Source of the DNA: an uncultured Bacteroidota bacterium
GTDB taxonomy: Bacteria > Bacteroidota > Bacteroidia > Bacteroidales > P3
Length of the DNA: 39,861 nucleotides
Direction: 5' to 3'
NCBI GenBank assembly: GCA_902790215.1
Contig: CADAQX010000018.1
Location: 871-40,731, forward strand
Shown here: one piece after another, positions 25,803 through 32,348 of the stretch
Position numbering within the stretch: position 1 is the first letter of the stretch
Layout: every line of letters begins with the position of its first letter
Made by a program: the position numbers and the translations under genes
The notes under the pieces: model-generated
Databases searched by the model: none
What the model was told of the DNA's origin: nothing
The model's input: the letters and a program-made list of their open reading frames with translations, nothing else

Positions 25803-25875
25803 GACTAAGTAGCTCAGCAGGTAGAGCACATCCCTTTTAAGGATGGGGTCCAGGGTTCGAATCCCTGCTTAGTCA
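25803..25875 (+). tRNA. tRNA-Lys (anticodon TTT), copy 1
   Basis: A 73-nt cloverleaf: acceptor GACTAAG/CTTAGTC, D-stem GCTC/GAGC, anticodon stem CATCC/GGATG with loop CTTTTAA (anticodon TTT), T-stem CAGGG/CCCTG with loop TTCGAAT, discriminator A. CCA is not encoded. Confidence 0.97.
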
Positions 25876-25887
25876 CACTAATTGGCC

Positions 25888-25960
25888 GACTAAGTAGCTC
25901 AGCAGGTAGAGCACATCCCTTTTAAGGATGGGGTCCAGGGTTCGAATCCCTGCTTAGTCA
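25888..25960 (+). tRNA. tRNA-Lys (anticodon TTT), copy 2
   Basis: Identical in every base to copy 1, with the same four bases (GGCC) before it; the repeat period is 85 bp. Both copies share the upstream promoter and the terminator that follows. Confidence 0.97.
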
Positions 25961-25967
25961 CTGTTCT

Positions 25968-25998
25968 ACACCGGAAACATCGCATTCCGGTGTTTTTT
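25968..25998 (+). terminator. Intrinsic terminator of the tRNA-Lys operon
   Basis: A perfect 9-bp stem ACACCGGAA/TTCCGGTGT with an 8-nt loop is followed directly by five T. It lies 8 nt after the second tRNA and just before the TPR gene. Confidence 0.9.
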
Positions 25999-26019
25999 GT
26001 AAGTAATGTGTCTGTCAAT

Positions 26020-27867
26020 ATGTTGCTCAATAACAAACACTGGTTTCTCTGCCTTGTCTTCGTGATGGCGACGGTGCTGTCTTGCCCTGCCCAGCAAACT
26101 CAGGAGCAGCTGGCCTCCCATTACTACTCTACCGGGCAATTCGAGCAGGCTGCCGAATGCTATGAGGCGCTCTATTCTCGGGCACCCAATAAGTTCTACT
26201 ATCAGATGCTCCTTCGCTCATACCTCGAACTGAAGCAATACCGCGATGCCGAGCGATTGGTGGAGAGACGCATAAAGCAGAATCCTAACGACTTATACCT
26301 GCATGTCGATCTCGGCCAGACGTATGAGCGGAAGGGCGACACCCGCAAGGCGAACAAGGTGTATAATGCCGTTGTGGACAAGGTGGGCTATGACTCCAAG
26401 CAAATCAACGAGCTTACGCAGGCTTTCGAGGCGGCTGGCCATCCCGAACATGCAATACAAGTTTATCTGTCGGCGCGCAAAAAGATGAAGAACGACTTTG
26501 TCTTCGTGGGCGAGCTGGCAACCCTCTACGAGCGCATTGGCGACTACGAAGCAATGATGCGGGAATACTTCGACCTCCTCGACAAATCGCCCGGCATGAT
26601 GGGCTCCATACAAATATCTCTCCAGCGGGTTCTTGCCGAAACCGCCAACCCCAAGCTGGCCGACGGACTGCGCAGTGCTTTGGTGAAACGGATACAGCAG
26701 CATCCCGAAAACAAGCAGAACCTCGAAATGATGATTTGGTTCTCCCTGCAGCAGAATGACTTCCAGTTTGCCATGGTGCAGGCCAAAGCTATCGATGCCC
26801 GTTTCCCCGACCAGGGCGGCGAGCCGCTCATGCGTGTGGCCGCCATTGCCAAATCCAACGAAGCCTATGATGTCGCCCAGGAATGTTTCGCCGCTGTGGC
26901 CGGAAAAGGCCCTGAGAGCCCCTATTATTTCGACAGCAGGGTAGGGGAGCTGGAGGTGGCTTTCGCGCGCATAAACCACAATTTCCCCATCGAAAACAGG
27001 CGCCTGTGGCAGCTTTTGCACAAGTATGAGGATGCCATCGCCGAGCTGGGCAAGAACGTCCGCACCGTAACCCTTATGCGCAACTACGCCCACCTTATGG
27101 CATACCATACCGACAGCATCCAGCGTGCGGCCGACATGCTCTACGACATCCTTGAGCTCCCCAAGCTCCCGCCCAAGGAGCGCGACGAGACCAAGCTCGA
27201 CCTGGGCGACCTCCTCCTCTTTGCCGGTGAGGTGTGGGATGCCTCCTTGCTCTACATGCAGGTGGAAAAAGCCAACAAAAACGACGTGCTTGGGTCGCAG
27301 GCCAAATTCAAAAACGCCAAGCTTTCCTATTATAATAACGACTTCCTCTGGGCCAAGACCCAGCTCGATGTACTTCGCGCCTCCACCAGCAAGCTGATAG
27401 CCAACGACGCCATGCAGCTCTCCCTGCTCATCAGCGACAACATGGAGGAGGACAGCACCTTCGACATGCTCTCTCGCTACGCCGCTGCCGACCTGCTGCT
27501 CTACCGCAACCAACTCGATTCAGCGTGGAAGGAATATGACGACATCGCCCACAGTGCGCTCTCGCATCCTCTTTTCGACGATGTGCTGATGCAAAAGGCC
27601 CGCATCCGCATCCGCCAGCAGCGCTATGCCGAAGCCGACAGCCTGCTGCGACAGCTCGTCGAGTTCTATCCCGACGACCTCCTGGCCGACGATGCGCTCC
27701 TGCTGCGTGCCCAGCTCAACGAGGAGCAGCTCGGCAACCCCGCTCAAGCGCGCGACTGCTACGAAAAACTCATCCTCGACTATCCCACAACCCTTTACGC
27801 CGACCAGGCGCGCAAACGCTACCGGGCTCTGTCCGAGGGAAAACCCCAAGAAACAAAACCGCTGTAA
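26020..27867 (+). CDS. Exported tetratricopeptide-repeat protein
   Basis: The 615-residue protein has a signal peptide MLLNNKHWFLCLVFVMATVLSC, either lipoprotein-type at that Cys or cleaved after Pro-Ala-Gln. TPR units follow: HYYSTGQFEQAAECYEALYSRAPN near the N-terminus, LYLHVDLGQTYERKGDTRKANKVY next, and C-terminal RYAEADSLLRQLVEFYPDDLLADDALLLRAQL with a final LILDYPTTLYADQARKRY like the YbgF/BamD-type repeats. A GTG in the same frame at 25990 lies inside the tRNA terminator, so I start at the ATG at 26020. It is 1 bp from rsmA and is presumably co-transcribed. It probably acts as a periplasmic or envelope scaffold; partner unknown. Confidence 0.88.
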   Translation: MLLNNKHWFLCLVFVMATVLSCPAQQTQEQLASHYYSTGQFEQAAECYEALYSRAPNKFYYQMLLRSYLELKQYRDAERLVERRIKQNPNDLYLHVDLGQTYERKGDTRKANKVYNAVVDKVGYDSKQINELTQAFEAAGHPEHAIQVYLSARKKMKNDFVFVGELATLYERIGDYEAMMREYFDLLDKSPGMMGSIQISLQRVLAETANPKLADGLRSALVKRIQQHPENKQNLEMMIWFSLQQNDFQFAMVQAKAIDARFPDQGGEPLMRVAAIAKSNEAYDVAQECFAAVAGKGPESPYYFDSRVGELEVAFARINHNFPIENRRLWQLLHKYEDAIAELGKNVRTVTLMRNYAHLMAYHTDSIQRAADMLYDILELPKLPPKERDETKLDLGDLLLFAGEVWDASLLYMQVEKANKNDVLGSQAKFKNAKLSYYNNDFLWAKTQLDVLRASTSKLIANDAMQLSLLISDNMEEDSTFDMLSRYAAADLLLYRNQLDSAWKEYDDIAHSALSHPLFDDVLMQKARIRIRQQRYAEADSLLRQLVEFYPDDLLADDALLLRAQLNEEQLGNPAQARDCYEKLILDYPTTLYADQARKRYRALSEGKPQETKPL

Positions 27868-27868
27868 T

Positions 27869-28624
27869 ATGGAAGTACGTGCAAAAAAAGCCTTGGGCCA
27901 GCATTTTCTCAAAGACGAGAACATCGCGCTCCAGATTGCCGAAAGCCTTACCGGCCTCACTCCTCATGTACTGGAAATAGGTCCCGGCATGGGGGTGCTG
28001 ACGAAATACCTCTATAACAGGGAAAACATTGACTTTCACGCCATCGAGATAGACACCGAGTCGGTGGAATACCTCCATGCCCACTATCCCTCGCTCCACG
28101 TCATCGAGGGAGACTTCCTGGCGTTGGACCTTTCCACCCTCTTCGCCGAGCCCTTCGCGGTTATCGGCAACTTCCCCTACAACATCTCGTCGCAGATACT
28201 CTTCAAGGTTTTCGACAACCGCAACTGCATCCTCGAAGTCGTCGGCATGTTCCAGAAAGAGGTGGCCGAGCGCGTGGCCGCCAAACCCGGCAGCAAGACC
28301 TACGGCATATTGAGTGTCTTGCTATCAGCATTCTACAACATCGAATACCTCTTCACCGTCCACGAACACGTCTTCAACCCGCCGCCCAAGGTCAAATCGG
28401 CCGTCATCCGACTGCAGCGTAACGATGTAACATCCTTGGAATGTGACGAGAAGCTGTTTGTCCAGGTGGTCAAGACCGGCTTCAACCAGCGGCGCAAAAC
28501 CCTCCGCAATGCCCTGCGGCAGCTCAACATGCCGCTCGATGCCGTTCCCGAAACACTTCTCGGTCTGCGGGCCGAGCAGCTGTCGGTCAGTGACTTTATA
28601 GAAATTACTAACTCATTGTCATAG
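27869..28624 (+). CDS. rsmA: 16S rRNA (adenine1518/1519-N6) dimethyltransferase
   Basis: SAM-dependent KsgA-type enzyme that dimethylates two adjacent adenines in helix 45 of 16S rRNA late in 30S assembly. The 251-residue protein begins with the KALGQHFLKDENIA signature; SAM motif I is EIGPGMGVLT (Gly38, Gly40, Gly42), motif II is the acidic loop of HAIEIDTE, and the catalytic NFPY is at 101-104. The frame is open much further upstream, but that part overlaps the TPR gene; the ATG directly after the TPR stop gives the standard N-terminus. Confidence 0.96.
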   Translation: MEVRAKKALGQHFLKDENIALQIAESLTGLTPHVLEIGPGMGVLTKYLYNRENIDFHAIEIDTESVEYLHAHYPSLHVIEGDFLALDLSTLFAEPFAVIGNFPYNISSQILFKVFDNRNCILEVVGMFQKEVAERVAAKPGSKTYGILSVLLSAFYNIEYLFTVHEHVFNPPPKVKSAVIRLQRNDVTSLECDEKLFVQVVKTGFNQRRKTLRNALRQLNMPLDAVPETLLGLRAEQLSVSDFIEITNSLS

Positions 28625-28628
28625 AGCT

Positions 28629-29192
28629 ATGTCAGTACTGGAATATATCATCCTTGCCTTTGCCCTCTCGATGCCGGTTATGGTCACCGTCAGGGGCTGC
28701 GCCTTGAAAACCCCCATTCGCCTCACCCGTGGGCTGGCCGTCTCCATTCTCATCGCCCTAGAGCATGTATTGCTCATACTTGCAGGCATGTACATCGGCA
28801 ATATGCTGCGCTTCGGCTTTCCCGAATACGACAATCTCGTCTATCTCGGCTTGCTCGTTGTGGTGGCGTTCCGCATGGTCATTCCCGCCTTCCGCAAAAA
28901 GGAGAGGGAGCTCCCGGCATACAATATAGCCAACTGGACCACAGTCCTGCTGCTCGGTGTTGCCACAGGCATCAACACCCTTTTCGTGGGTCTGGGTTTG
29001 GGTTTCCGTGTCTCTTTTGCCGCCGACCTGTGGCGCGTGGCCATCCCGTTGTTCGTTATTCTCTTTGTTCTATGCTACTTGGCCATCATGCTGGGGCGGC
29101 AGAAGAAAGAGATGCGCGCCCGCCGCTGGCAGCTCATCGCGGTTCTTTTCCTCCTCATTTTTGCCATCAAAGGCGCCTTTTTCTCCAACTAA
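28629..29192 (+). CDS. MntP-like membrane protein lacking the conserved Asp residues
   Basis: The 187-residue integral membrane protein has about six helices and the two-fold internal repeat of the MntP manganese exporter family. Its first helix aligns without gaps to E. coli MntP up to SMD16, but here the residue is Pro16. The second signature, SIDA in active exporters, reads GINT (Asn116), followed by the typical VGLGLGF. Loss of both acidic residues makes Mn export doubtful; the substrate may differ. It starts 4 bp after rsmA. Confidence 0.7.
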   Translation: MSVLEYIILAFALSMPVMVTVRGCALKTPIRLTRGLAVSILIALEHVLLILAGMYIGNMLRFGFPEYDNLVYLGLLVVVAFRMVIPAFRKKERELPAYNIANWTTVLLLGVATGINTLFVGLGLGFRVSFAADLWRVAIPLFVILFVLCYLAIMLGRQKKEMRARRWQLIAVLFLLIFAIKGAFFSN

Positions 29193-29574
29193 AGGTCTTG
29201 GCCACCTCCAAGAATTAAATAAGGTGGCTTCTATAAATCACCCCAACGGGGTGTGACTTTTCATAACGTTGCGGAGGTCGAGAGCAGAGCCGAACTTGTT
29301 CGGACTATGCCGAGATGTAGCAACGTCTCGTAGAAACACCGTACAAGCAATGTACGGTGTCGCGACCGAATGGGAGCAACATCGAACATTGCGCAGTGCG
29401 GTGACAAAACATACTCACTCCCAGCGTCCCGAAGGGACGCGACAATGAGTTAGGTCGGCAAAAAACAGTCATCTGTTATGTTAGAGCGATGATTATAAAA
29501 ACATGAATTATCATTAATTGTCATTAATTGTCATGAATTTATGGTCATTACATGGCAATTCGTGTTAAAAAGAA
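29193..29574. other. Intergenic region packed with hairpins
   Basis: No gene is evident. From left to right: a CACCCC/GGGGTG hairpin with AAC loop (29239-29253), the large covarying hairpin (29266-29326), a 10-bp perfect hairpin ACACCGTACA/TGTACGGTGT (29336-29360), and GCGTCCC/GGGACGC with GAA loop (29424-29440) nested in an ACTCA/TGAGT outer pair (29413-29450). The 10-mer TCATTAATTG is tandemly duplicated at 29511-29530. The left part may also act as a terminator region for the rsmA operon. Confidence 0.7.
29266..29326. repeat. Structured hairpin repeat, copy A
   Basis: The outer arms ACGTTGC and GCAACGT close a long hairpin whose inner core has the conserved halves GAGAGCAGAG and CTATGCCGA; the tip is CCGAAC-TT-GTTCGG. 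The same conserved core with different stem bases recurs at 30718-30775 and 30833-30890. Confidence 0.75.
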
Positions 29575-30417
29575 TTATTCTGTATCGGGCGTAATCATGC
29601 TCGATTCCGTCAACCCGCCGTAGCTCTCTGCCGCGCGGTCAAGGGTCTCGTCGGTGGTGTATTGCTCATACATGTTGCAGCGTGTGACCACCGTCTGGCT
29701 CGAGCACCTCTCGTCTCTTACATGCACAAGCCCCCATCCCATCGTGTCGTCGGCAAAGCAGCTGCCAGTCAACGCCAAACGGCCATCCACGCACTGCATT
29801 TCGATGCCGGAAAAACCGCTCGTTTGTCGGCTGCTTTCCAAAACCAGCTCTTCCATCCTAACAGACACTTTAGGTATCATGTATTCAACGGTTTGATGCA
29901 ACGAATACAGTCTCAGTACGTCACCCCTCTTCAGCGTTGCTCCTTTCCCGCAAAGGGCTGATACCATGTCCGATGCTGTGGGGTCGCTGCCCAAGGGGCG
30001 CTTCATTTTCACGTTGGTCAGCAAAGCGGGCTGTCCGTCCACCTCGTCCAACCGATAAATGATATCGGGCAAAATGCCGTCGCTCAGTGGCATGCCGGGA
30101 ATCAGCAGCGAGGCGCGGCTGGCCAGCTCTTTCTTGGTCAGAAAGACCACTGGCAGTTTACACATCAGCGTACTGAACCGGCCGTAGATATTCACGCATT
30201 GGGTAAACAGCGGTCTCGCCGGCTCTCGCAACCGCTTCCACAGTGCGGTGGTGTGTGCGATGCGCTGCCTTGTGACGAATTGTCCGCGTGTACGTCGCAG
30301 GGGCTGTTCCGATATCGCGGAACGCATGATGATCTTTCCTTTTTTGGTGTAGAAAGTTACGCCATCGCTTTTCAGGCTACCGCTGAGTGCAAATCCTTTC
30401 TTCTTTAATTGTGCCAT
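29575..30417 (-). CDS. Uncharacterised 280-residue protein
   Basis: A soluble-looking protein with no signal peptide. The N-terminal ~70 residues (GSLKSDGVTFYTKKGKIIMRSA then RTRGQFVTRQRIAHTTALWKRL) recall Bacteroidota proteins with a short beta hairpin followed by a basic helix, somewhat like DUF6266; I am not sure of this. The rest is beta-rich without recognised catalytic residues. Oddities point to horizontal origin: a textbook Shine-Dalgarno (rare in this phylum), a roughly 180-nt leader containing a 57-nt palindrome, and repeat elements on both sides. Confidence 0.75.
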   Translation of the reverse strand: MAQLKKKGFALSGSLKSDGVTFYTKKGKIIMRSAISEQPLRRTRGQFVTRQRIAHTTALWKRLREPARPLFTQCVNIYGRFSTLMCKLPVVFLTKKELASRASLLIPGMPLSDGILPDIIYRLDEVDGQPALLTNVKMKRPLGSDPTASDMVSALCGKGATLKRGDVLRLYSLHQTVEYMIPKVSVRMEELVLESSRQTSGFSGIEMQCVDGRLALTGSCFADDTMGWGLVHVRDERCSSQTVVTRCNMYEQYTTDETLDRAAESYGGLTESSMITPDTE

Positions 30418-30425
30418 TTTAGTTT

Positions 30426-30432
30426 CCTCCTT
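30426..30432 (-). promoter_or_regulatory. Strong Shine-Dalgarno site
   Basis: On the minus strand AAGGAGG lies 8 nt before the ATG at 30417. Other genes in this window show no comparable site, so it is unusual here and it fixes the start. Just upstream a GCAAGAyATAA unit is repeated twice. Confidence 0.8.
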
Positions 30433-30476
30433 ATATCTTGCTTATGTCTTGCTTCTTTTTTTCTTCGGTTTTTTCC

Positions 30477-30533
30477 AGCTTGTTCTTCGGTTGTTCTTCG
30501 CTTTTAAAGCGAAGAACAACCGAAGAACAAGCT
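30477..30533. repeat. 57-nt near-perfect palindrome (28-bp arms, 1-nt centre)
   Basis: The left arm (30477-30504) and right arm (30506-30533) are exact reverse complements around a single T. Each arm contains the octamer GTTCTTCG twice. It falls between the likely promoter at 30602 and the start codon at 30417, so it would be transcribed as a 28-bp hairpin in the 5' leader. No T-run follows in either direction, so it is not a simple terminator. Confidence 0.95.
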
Positions 30534-30601
30534 TACAACAAACGTATAAACATACTTGTTACTAAGTTGTTAGGGGTAAATGTTTTTTTTCCCCCTGTTT
30601 G

Positions 30602-30609
30602 CAAAGTTA
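30602..30609 (-). promoter_or_regulatory. Probable -7 box for the 280-residue protein gene
   Basis: On the minus strand TAACTTTG matches TAnnTTTG; TTTG elements lie 16 and 22 nt upstream, neither ideally spaced. It implies a leader of about 180 nt. Confidence 0.5.
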
Positions 30610-30717
30610 CCACTTTTTTTTATTTCAAACGCAAATAATTGCTTTAACCCAAATCGGTCGTTAGGGTTTATGCCAGATTAGTATTTGTTTCGAGCAGATT
30701 GGCCGCATCGCTGGCGA

Positions 30718-30775
30718 ACGTTGCGTAAAGCGAGAGCAGAGGAAGCTTGCTTGCTATGCCGAGCCATAGCAACGT
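30718..30775. repeat. Structured hairpin repeat, copy B
   Basis: The outer arms are ACGTTGC and GCAACGT; the core halves GAGAGCAGAG and CTATGCCGA are identical to copies A and C; the tip is AAGC-TT-GCTT. Confidence 0.75.
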
Positions 30776-30832
30776 CAACGAAGTTAAGGCGTAGCGGGCT
30801 ACGTCGAGACAGGGATGTGGCCAAGATGCCGA

Positions 30833-30890
30833 ACGTTACCCAGGGCGAGAGCAGAGGAAGCTTGCTTGCTATGCCGAGCCCAAGTAACGT
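30833..30890. repeat. Structured hairpin repeat, copy C
   Basis: The outer arms are ACGTTAC and GTAACGT, a compensatory change against copies A and B; the core halves are unchanged, and an inner GGGC/GCCC stem replaces the weaker one in copy B. Confidence 0.75.
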
Positions 30891-31031
30891 CATGGAACAT
30901 AAAGAAATGCTAATATGGCATAAAAAGACCTGAAAAAGCGAGAAAGGATAAAAAAGTCGGACTAATGACCGATTTGGGTTTAATTTGGGGAATAATGTTA
31001 TTGATTCTATTTCGCATAGCGGAGTGATTAT

Positions 31032-31079
31032 CCCAAATCAGTCATTAGGGTTTATGGCAGATTAGTATTTGTTTCAAGC
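31032..31079. repeat. Third copy of the MITE end, fused to the ATPase gene 3' end
   Basis: This 48-bp stretch matches 30648-30695 at 44 positions in direct orientation. It overlaps the last codons of the neighbouring ATPase gene: the TGA stop at 31074-31076 and the final Ala codon lie within or at the edge of the repeat. In the other copy the stop position reads CGA. Confidence 0.75.
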
Positions 31080-32276
31080 CAATGGTGTCTTTATCAGCCA
31101 ATCGACAGCGTTTACCTTTCGGATGCCGTTGATGTCGGTCACGAGGTCGCGATCGAGGGTGATGAGGTAGCGGCTATAATGGTCGCCAAGATTTCCGAAG
31201 GGGCGAATCTCGCGGGCAAGGGTTTCGGGTGAGTTATTCACGGTGTAGGACACCTGGTAATACTCTATCGTGTCCTGCCGTCGGGCGATGAAGTCTATCT
31301 CGGTGTCGTTCAACTTGCCGATATCCACCTTGTAGCCTCGGCGCAGCAATTCAAGATAGACAATATTCTCCAATGCGTGGGTTGCCTCAATCTGGCGGTA
31401 GCCGAGGACATTGTTGCGCAATCCCATGTCGGTGACATAGTATTTGTTCAGTGTCTTGAGATAGGCTTTGCCTTTGATGTCGTAGCGCACCGCCTTGTTG
31501 AGGATAAAGGCATTACAGAACATCTCCAAGTAACGTTCCACCGTCTCGTTGCTCACCTGACGTCCTTCTGCACGAAGGCTTTTTGCAATGGATGCCGGTG
31601 ACACCACACTGCCTATGGCCGACAGCACCATCTTCAGCACGTTCTCCAGCAGGGTGATGTCGCGGATGTCGTTTCGCTTGATAATGTCCTTTAGCACCAC
31701 GGTGTTGTAAATGCCGTCAAGGTAGCTGTTAATGACATTTTCATCTTTGATGCCTGCCAGGAATGGGAATCCCCCATACTTCATGTATTGTAAGAATAAT
31801 TGGTCGGGGTTTTCGTTAGGCCATGCGGATTGGTATTCGGCAAACGACAAGGGCAGCATCGCAACCTCCACATATCGTCCGGAAAGCAACGTGGCGAGTT
31901 CGGACGAAAGCATGTAAGCGTTGGATCCCGTGATGTAGATGTCCACGTTGTGGTCGATGGAAAGGCTCTCCACCGCACGTTCAAATTCGGCAACATTCTG
32001 CACCTCATCCAGTAGGACATAGTACTTCTCATCCGTCCGAATCTTCGATACCACCTCGTCATATAGCGTCTTGTAGTCCTTGACGTTGTCGTAACGAGCC
32101 GATTCGAGGTTGATGCTGATAATCTGTTTTGACGCCACGCCGTTCTTTTTGAGCCAGTCGTCATATAGCATCAGCAGTGTGGACTTGCCACATCGGCGAA
32201 TACCCGTGATAACCTTTACCACAGGCTTGTCCTTGAATGCGATTAGATGCTTCAGGTATTCATCTCTTGCTATCAT
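31074..32276 (-). CDS. AAA ATPase with DUF4143 C-terminal domain
   Basis: The 400-residue protein has an AAA_14-type domain: Walker A GIRRCGKST at 25-33, Walker B YYVLLDE with Asp90-Glu91, and the sensor strand DIYITGSNA at 112-120. A winged-helix-like middle follows (SPASIAKSLRAEGRQVSNETVERYLE). The C-terminal DUF4143 part contains ENIVYLELLRRGY and EIDFIARRQDTIEYYQVS, resembling a PD-(D/E)xK nuclease core with Gln in place of the Lys. Such ATPases are abundant in Bacteroidota; the function is unsettled. The 3' end coincides with a repeat end. One of three related genes in this region. Confidence 0.9.
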   Translation of the reverse strand: MIARDEYLKHLIAFKDKPVVKVITGIRRCGKSTLLMLYDDWLKKNGVASKQIISINLESARYDNVKDYKTLYDEVVSKIRTDEKYYVLLDEVQNVAEFERAVESLSIDHNVDIYITGSNAYMLSSELATLLSGRYVEVAMLPLSFAEYQSAWPNENPDQLFLQYMKYGGFPFLAGIKDENVINSYLDGIYNTVVLKDIIKRNDIRDITLLENVLKMVLSAIGSVVSPASIAKSLRAEGRQVSNETVERYLEMFCNAFILNKAVRYDIKGKAYLKTLNKYYVTDMGLRNNVLGYRQIEATHALENIVYLELLRRGYKVDIGKLNDTEIDFIARRQDTIEYYQVSYTVNNSPETLAREIRPFGNLGDHYSRYLITLDRDLVTDINGIRKVNAVDWLIKTPLA

Positions 32277-32348
32277 ATTCCTGTCTTTTTGCGGATATAA
32301 ACGCAGAAAATGATTTTTTATTGTACTTTTACATCTATAGCCGTAAAA

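Larger units (their letters stand above)
30643..30983. mobile_element. MITE-like element with inverted terminal repeats
   Basis: The outer 22 bp (30643-30664) match the reverse complement of 30962-30983 at 20 of 22 positions (core ACCCAAATCGGTC). A second inner block (30667-30690) matches the reverse complement of 30901-30924 at 21 of 24. The 341-bp element has no transposase gene and carries two of the structured hairpin repeats. I could not see clear target-site duplications. Confidence 0.6.

Noticed and set aside
30477-30533. Large palindrome as a terminator or attenuator
   Set aside because: No T-run follows in either direction; the minus-strand continuation is A-rich.
29239-30533. CRISPR-like array
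   Set aside because: Repeats here are not regularly spaced, differ in sequence, and there are no spacers of constant length or cas genes.
30685-30933. 82-codon open frame with two RAE-containing repeats
   Set aside because: The repeats are simply the two structured hairpin copies translated; no gene signals.
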